Source: Cercis canadensis (Eukaryota; Streptophyta; Magnoliopsida; Fabales; Fabaceae). From it: a stretch of 64,000 nucleotides of DNA. A program made the position numbers and the translations under genes. Within the stretch, counting starts at the first letter, position 1, and each line of letters begins with the position of its first letter. This document shows, piece after piece, positions 58,849 to 64,000 of this stretch. The stretch lies in assembly GCA_003255065.1 (NCBI GenBank), contig QAOA01004742.1, positions 880,153 to 944,152 of the forward strand. Direction: 5' to 3'. The notes below the pieces were generated by a model that was not told where the DNA came from, did no database searches, and worked only from the letters and a program-made list of their open reading frames with translations.

Positions 58849-59495
58849 CATTACATAAATTTTTTTAAAAAAAATTCTTCACAAAACGGCGTCATTATGG
58901 CCTAAGGTTTTCCCACACTAAATCACCAACACACTGACCTGACCCTACCTCCTTCAGTCCCTCGACCTTGAGTTCTATTTTCCCCAAACCTAAATTTTTT
59001 TTCTTTTTTTTTTTGTTGGTTTTGTAGAATATGGAGAGTGGTTCAACTTCAACCAATATTAGAACTTTATAAATTGTACTTATTTTAATTGCTTGGAGCC
59101 TTTTATACTTATTATGATCTCTTATTAACTTTTATAATTGTTTAAGAACAATTTTTATAATTTTGTTTGAATATTATTTATGTTATTGTTGTTGCTTTAG
59201 GATATCTTGAATTCTTAATGATGTTATTTGAGCATTATTTATATTATCTTGTTCGATTAAACTTGAATTTTAATTAGAAATCGTGATCGATATATTAAAC
59301 TTGTAAATTGTGTATATTTAAAAAAAGTATGATTGTATGGGTAAATGGGGCGGGGCATGTGGCAGATGGGGATTTAGTGGGGTGGAGATGGGGATGCTGA
59401 AAAATCCCCGCCGGGGATGGGGCATCCCCATGCCCTTCGGGGATGGGGACGGGAACTGCTTGCCCCGCCCCATCCCTGCCCCATTGCCATCCCTA
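58634..59495. mobile_element. hAT-type non-autonomous element, 862 bp
   Basis: The left end TAGGGATGGCAATTTGCCCC and the right end, read in reverse as TAGGGATGGCAATGGGGC, are inverted copies. A perfect 8-bp duplication ATATAGAG (58626-58633 and 59496-59503) flanks it, diagnostic of hAT. Subterminal regions are G-rich (GGGGATGGGG type, C-rich on the other strand), with TA repeat at about 58808-58843. No transposase is encoded. It is inserted in the right arm of the foldback element and is therefore younger. An older relative is at 1967-2319. Confidence 0.88.
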
Positions 59496-60066
59496 ATATA
59501 GAGGGACTCAATAGTTTATTTTTAAAGAAGAAAGACCAAAACGTTCAAGTGGTTAAAATAAGGGACCAAAATTACAATTAAACCTTTTTTATTTTATTTT
59601 TCTTTCAAAGTAGTTATTGAGCTCAAAATATCTATAAATGTAAACTTATAACCATAGACCTTACGAGGCTTTGAGAACACGCTTTGAGTCACTTTGGGGA
59701 ACACACTATAGGTAAAAACATGTTTCTCCATAGAACCCTAATGCGTGATTCTTATTTTTGCAAAATTGTGACTATTTTTCTTGAAAAAATGCGTGTTCAC
59801 TTCTTTTAAAACGTGTCATATAGAAATAAGCTTTTCCCAAAATACATGTATCTTTTTATAAAATACTCTATGAACGATGTTCACGCTTTTGAAAATAAAG
59901 TTCTCTAAAACGTGTTTCCAAGCAAGAACAGCATTCCAGGGAAAATGCAGGGATGTTCTCAGATTACAGCGTATCTTGTCTTTACCCTTGTCTCACATAA
60001 TTCAATTCCTAGAAAGAAGTTTCTTCCAAGTCATGTGACAGACAGATCAAAGCAAAAACCAAAAAG

Positions 60067-60098
<32 letters not shown>

Positions 60099-60110
60099 CT
60101 TCGAATTACA

Positions 60111-60525
60111 TTCAATAGAGAAACGACAATAAGAATGGAGGGTCACCTAGCTGTTTTCCGGTCACGAGTGTATTATATGTGTATAATATAAGGCCCCGTT
60201 TGGTACACCGTATAGGATAAGGGGTTTAAATTGCATTACTTCTATTTCATACTCTTTCTTGACTTACTCACTTTCCATGCAATTGGGAATCCATGCCAGG
60301 TTTTGAGGAGATCATATNTTCAATAGAGAAACGACAAAAAGAATGGAGGGTCACCTAGCTGTTTTCCGGTCACGAGTGTATTATATGTGTATAATATAAG
60401 GCCCCGTTTGGTACACCGTATAGGATAAGGGGTTTAAATTGCATTACTTCTATTTCATACTCTTTCTTGACTTACTCACTTTCCATGCAATTGGGAATCC
60501 ATGCCAGGTTTTGAGGAGATCATAT
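60111..60525. repeat. 207-bp direct duplication around a single N (assembly join)
   Basis: 60111-60317 and 60319-60525 are the same 207 bases with one mismatch, and a single N at 60318 separates them. This is the clearest of the contig-join artefacts. Confidence 0.88.
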
Positions 60526-60851
60526 TCTCACCATGAAAATACAATTATATAGTACTACTAATTAATCTCATTATTCTAATGCGCTTCGATATATGTTAAG
60601 TTGGTAACCTAGTCTCTCTTTCTGTCTCTCCTAAACATAGATGGTACAGATCCAAGCAACAAAGAAATGAACCAGATTTGAATACATATCCCATTAATTG
60701 ATACATGCGTGTTGTAGCTAATTTATATGTGACCAGAACATTTTCTTTGATTCAAATCTTAATTAACATATCACAATAACTCAGAGAAAGCAACACAATA
60801 ATACTTGAAATATAACCTAAGAAGCAACCTTGTGAGCAGAGAAAGATACAT

Positions 60852-61295
60852 CTATTTTCTTTTTACCAGCCGGTGATTTTGATTTATTCTCACCTTGCCA
60901 CCGCTCTGAGCTGGAGCCTTGCCTTTGTTGTTGTCAATGAATAGCACCTCTTTCTTCTCCACCTTCTTTTCTGCTATTTGCTTTTCTTTGGTTTTTTTTG
61001 CTAAGGAATACTTGTCATCATCAAACTCCTCCTCCTGCGCTGCTTGCTGGAAATCTGGTAAGCCATGGCCATGGCCTTGGCCTCCTTCGCAATTCCCCCA
61101 TGGATTTCCATGATGACTTGGGCCAGAAGAAGCATCAGAAGCCATAGAATCATCACTATCATCTTCTGGATTAGCTTCAGTATCTCCATCATCACTATGT
61201 CCATCATCATCTATAGGGGACCCAATATACATGGTCCATCCAGAATCACTGCTGTGACATTCCTCTGCAGCTCCAAATATCTGGGATGACTCCAT
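60852..61295 (-). CDS. SOFL: SOB FIVE-LIKE (SOFL) protein
   Basis: 147 residues, single exon as drawn. Two SOFL family motifs are present: motif A as [13 protein letters not shown] near residues 15-27, and motif B as [15 protein letters not shown] near residues 48-62. Acidic stretches precede motif B, then a Gly/His patch and a Lys-rich C-terminal half ([20 protein letters not shown]). SOFL proteins are small plant-specific regulators that raise cytokinin levels and affect leaf and root growth when overexpressed. There is no signal peptide or membrane segment. The exact paralogue is not resolved, and a further 5' untranslated exon upstream is possible. Confidence 0.85.
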   Translation of the reverse strand: MESSQIFGAAEECHSSDSGWTMYIGSPIDDDGHSDDGDTEANPEDDSDDSMASDASSGPSHHGNPWGNCEGGQGHGHGLPDFQQAAQEEEFDDDKYSLAKKTKEKQIAEKKVEKKEVLFIDNNKGKAPAQSGGKVRINQNHRLVKRK

Positions 61296-64000
61296 CCTGA
61301 GACCAAGAAAAAAGATGAAGAGAAGAAGGTGGTTAGCTGAAAAAAAAAATACTACTCAAGAGTATAACAAAGCTAGTCTTAAATAGGAAAATAACAAGGA
61401 GCTGTAATTAGACACCTGAGAATACCACTTATCCCTTCATTTTCTCTGACCCCAAACAGCTTTCTATACAGAGAACAGATATACCCAGATCGCAGTTTGA
61501 AAGCCACTTAAAAAATCACAATCTCTTTAATGAATGGGCTTGGATAGATAACCCTCACCTCACCACACCACCTGGAAATCTAAATACCCTTATTAATTCT
61601 CTGACTTACTGATACAGCAGAGCAGACAGGTAGAAGCTGTCAATGAAAGTGAAATGAATCTTACAAAGAGCATAAATACCAAAGTTTCTTGAATTTGAAA
61701 GGACAGAGGGTTGTTCACTTGGTCATCGGGTTTCATAAGATAAGATACAATCATCATTATTTCTCTGTCATGTGTCATTAATAAAAGCACCGTTTTAAAT
61801 GCAAAAGACAGATTGCCACAGGCTATATAACTGGAGAGAATATAAGACCCATAGTTTAAATAGGACACAGGAGGACCTCTTCATTACCTGATTTAGCTTA
61901 CACACCTTTAATTCTTTTGTCCTGTCATAAAATAACGAGCAGGCTTTTTCACTTCTCTTCTGACCAACTGCAAAATCCAACTGGAGTTCCAGATTTTAGA
62001 TTAAAGCCACACTTGCCCTTGTTAAAAATCTGCCCTCTGCTTCACAAACCAGGTGTACATGTAATATCTCTTGGGTTGTTGGGGGAAGGGAAGAGCAAAG
62101 ATTTTCTCATATATATTCCTCAATTTCTTTTTCCTTGAAAAACATATATAACCACATAGATGATAATTTGGATTCTGTCTTTCAACTAGCCATACGTAAG
62201 TTTTACAATGAGTGACCAGATAATGATATATATATATATATATTGCTGGGCAGTGCATGGTTGGACAAATATAGTAAATCCCATTTAACCACGTACTTCA
62301 CCTTTTTTTTTCTTTTTCTTATTCAACAAAGTTAAATCCAAAAAACTCAACCCTAACTTTTGTCCTTTTTTACTCTATCTTTATCTGAAAAGAAAATATT
62401 GATGGGTGAAGTAATAGTGATGATCAGACAGATAACTCCTAGAATTTACTAGAGTCATAACTAACGAAATGACATTTTCGACATTTTGAATGCCTAATCT
62501 CACTCACCTACAATGTAGATGATTCATTCATACTACATTTAATTATCAACACTTCAATTCATGAATGCTTGTCTCATCATATTGAAGATTGAAGCCTTGG
62601 AAGGATTTCTTTCTTCTTTGAAATACATTGTTCATCTGCCAGTGTCTTCAACGCAAGCAGTGAGCATGCAGGAGGAATAGTGAAGCTTTGCCAAGTCATG
62701 AGAGAAGAAAAGAAAGGGGAAGCACCCAACAATGAGGTGCATAATTCTGCAGGCATAGTTGACTATTATGAAGAGATGGGACCCCTCTTGATTGGTAAGG
62801 GGCAAGAACAAAAAGAACTTGAGGAGTTTCAAGGCCATTGTTTTTAAGCAAGACTGAGGCTGTTCCCCACTTGTAAATCATCCCCATGACTTACAATTGG
62901 GTAATACCAGACAGGGTAAGGCCCATTCATTACTCTTCATGCTTCTCTTTATCATGGTTCCACGTAAGCCTTGAAGATATGGTTCTCTTGCATTAAGACA
63001 ATGTTTTCAAAGCTAGAGATCTTGTTTTCTTTTACCATGTGATATCTACCTCAATTAAAATTAAAAAAAAATGTATTTACATATACACAAAGACAATTAG
63101 CCATGCGCAGATAGAAGGGAAGCATAAAGAATGATTTATTTTTATACCAAAAAAAAAAAAGAATGATTTATTTATTTATTATCTATGATCTACCACAGAT
63201 TTTATCTATTGTGATATGGTACAGGTTGAGGTTGACGGGAATTCTTTTTTGACTTTTTTATCGCTCGTGGGGGAGGGGTGGGGTGGGGCTAGCATCCAGG
63301 GGGTGCATAAATTAATTGGATGTAACCACACGAATAAATGTAAATTGTACTTAGCGTGAGGGCAGTACATGTGAATTCGCGGATATGATGCATTATAGTT
63401 ACTGTGTGAAAGAGAAAAAATACGGAGCGAGGCCCAAAGCTAAAACAAGTCAAGGCACATGGTCCATGAGCACCATGACAAAACATGTCAATTGGCGGTG
63501 TTGATGTTTAATTTAATGTGCTTTGTGTGGGGAATATTGGCTTTTTTACCAAATAATGTTTTTTTATAAAATAAATACGAAAATATATTATTTTTTAAAA
63601 TATTTATTAAAATAGGTCTATTTTTTGTGTTTAATATTTGAATATGTATTTTTTTTTTAAGAAAAACGCATATTTAATATTAGACATAAAAAACAGACTT
63701 ATTTTAGTAAATATTTTAAAAAATAATTTATTTTTGTATTTATTTTATAAAAAACATTATTTTAATAAAAAAGCCGGGAATATTGGTCACTTTACCTAGT
63801 GAAGCGATGCTTATTACTAGTAACGTGTGGACTAATAACTTCTTCGTCCACACGTTTATTTTAACATGTTTACCACTTTTGTTCAAGGCTACAATCAATC
63901 ATATAAAAGGCAGGACAAAAATGACAACAGGAGGTGAAAACATGAGAGCACAACAAGCCATACACGTCGTCAGTGAAAGGGTAACTACAAGTCATGAGAC
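61296..64000. other. Intergenic region at the right edge
   Basis: The SOFL promoter and leader lie at its left. A TA run near 62227-62241 and a MITE at 63539-63775 are present. I see no further gene, and any gene to the right begins outside the window. Confidence 0.45.
63539..63775. mobile_element. MITE with 9-bp duplication
   Basis: 237 bp, AT-rich. The left end GGCTTTTTTACCAAATAATG pairs with the right end whose reverse complement is GGCTTTTTTATTAAAATAATG-like, and the centre pairs as well. It is flanked by a perfect 9-bp duplication GGGAATATT (63530-63538 and 63776-63784). Mutator-type by duplication length; no coding content. Confidence 0.85.

Larger units (their letters stand above)
58026..59584. 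mobile_element. Foldback element with 9-bp duplication, split by a hAT element
   Basis: The termini GGCTTAATTGCAATTTTGG (left) and CCAAAATTACAATTAAACC (right) are inverted copies, flanked by a perfect 9-bp duplication TTTTTTATT (58017-58025 and 59585-59593). Long arms pair across the centre (CCGTTCAGATTGAAG with CTTCAATCTGAACGG). The right arm is interrupted at 58634 by a hAT-type insertion and resumes at 59504. A copy of about 142 bp of the left arm is duplicated around an N at 58169 (58027-58168 and 58172-58313), which is probably assembly error. Mutator-like by duplication length; no coding content. Confidence 0.88.
57686..59782. repeat. Older inverted repeat enclosing the nested elements
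   Basis: 57686-57745 (AAGAAAAATGGTCACGG onwards) matches the reverse complement of 59719-59782 at moderate identity. The matched halves lie outside the 9-bp-duplication element at 58026-59584, so they look like the arms of an older palindromic element that was later interrupted. Outer boundaries are not resolved. Confidence 0.45.
57321..60851. other. Transposon-rich intergenic region
   Basis: 3.5 kb upstream of the SPPA gene and downstream of the SOFL gene, filled with nested inverted-repeat elements (listed separately), a contig-join duplication at 60111-60525 and a TTC microsatellite at about 60070-60102. No coding gene is supported. Near 60070-60118 a Ser run encoded by the microsatellite is not a gene. 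Confidence 0.55.

Noticed and set aside
60070-60102. Ser-run frame over the TTC microsatellite
   Set aside because: Pure simple repeat inside a frame with no other recognisable content.

Overview
The window is nuclear DNA from a flowering plant, almost certainly a eudicot and probably a rosid. The basis is AT-rich intergenic DNA, GT-AG introns, plant-only gene families (UGT89 glycosyltransferases, a DYW-class PPR protein, SOFL, an RGF/GLV peptide hormone, chloroplast SPPA) and dense small DNA transposons. I cannot name the species from sequence alone. Six single-N gaps occur, and three are flanked by near-identical direct copies, which points to unmerged contig ends in a draft assembly.

Layout. 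1-7.4 kb: no recognisable gene; it holds MITE-like elements, an old hAT-type element and an unusual density of CACGTG boxes. 7.4-9.9 kb (-): a RING+PHD protein. 10.3-11.3 kb: a small TIR element carrying two fused fragments of an armadillo-repeat gene. 12-17.3 kb: a UGT89 cluster (UGT89B-like +, a pseudogene + that has lost its donor-binding PSPG box, UGT89A-like -). 17.7-25.4 kb: a complete but decayed 7.6-kb Mutator-like element with 9-bp target duplications and about 213-bp inverted ends. It carries two convergent genes: a plant-mobile-domain (PMD) gene with an 84-bp (28-residue) repeat array, and a MURA-type transposase.

26.0-26.7 kb (-): a three-exon RGF/GLV/CLEL peptide precursor. 29.8-35.5 kb (+): a 12-exon CTF4/WDHD1-type WD40 replication-fork adaptor (EOL1-like), 955 residues. 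36.5-37.9 kb (+): an intronless RING-H2 E3 ligase. 40.2-40.9 kb (+): an intronless bZIP factor. 42.4-44.9 kb (-): a five-exon gene of unknown function. 45.5-46.2 kb: a large foldback element. 46.7-49.8 kb (-): a PPR-DYW gene split by one in-frame TGA. 51.0-57.3 kb (-): a 13-exon chloroplast protease SPPA gene, 703 residues. 57.7-59.8 kb: nested transposons (a foldback element with 9-bp duplication, itself split by a hAT-type element with 8-bp duplication, inside an older inverted repeat). 60.9-61.3 kb (-): a SOFL gene. 61.3-64 kb: intergenic with another 9-bp-duplication MITE.

The ordinary genes do not form one pathway; only the UGT89 trio is a true family cluster. The most unusual material is the transposon complement: one Mutator-like element with a PMD passenger gene, several short foldback elements with 9-bp target duplications, and one gene-fragment-carrying TIR element. 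All exon models were derived by eye from splice consensus, reading phase and family similarity; none was checked against transcripts.
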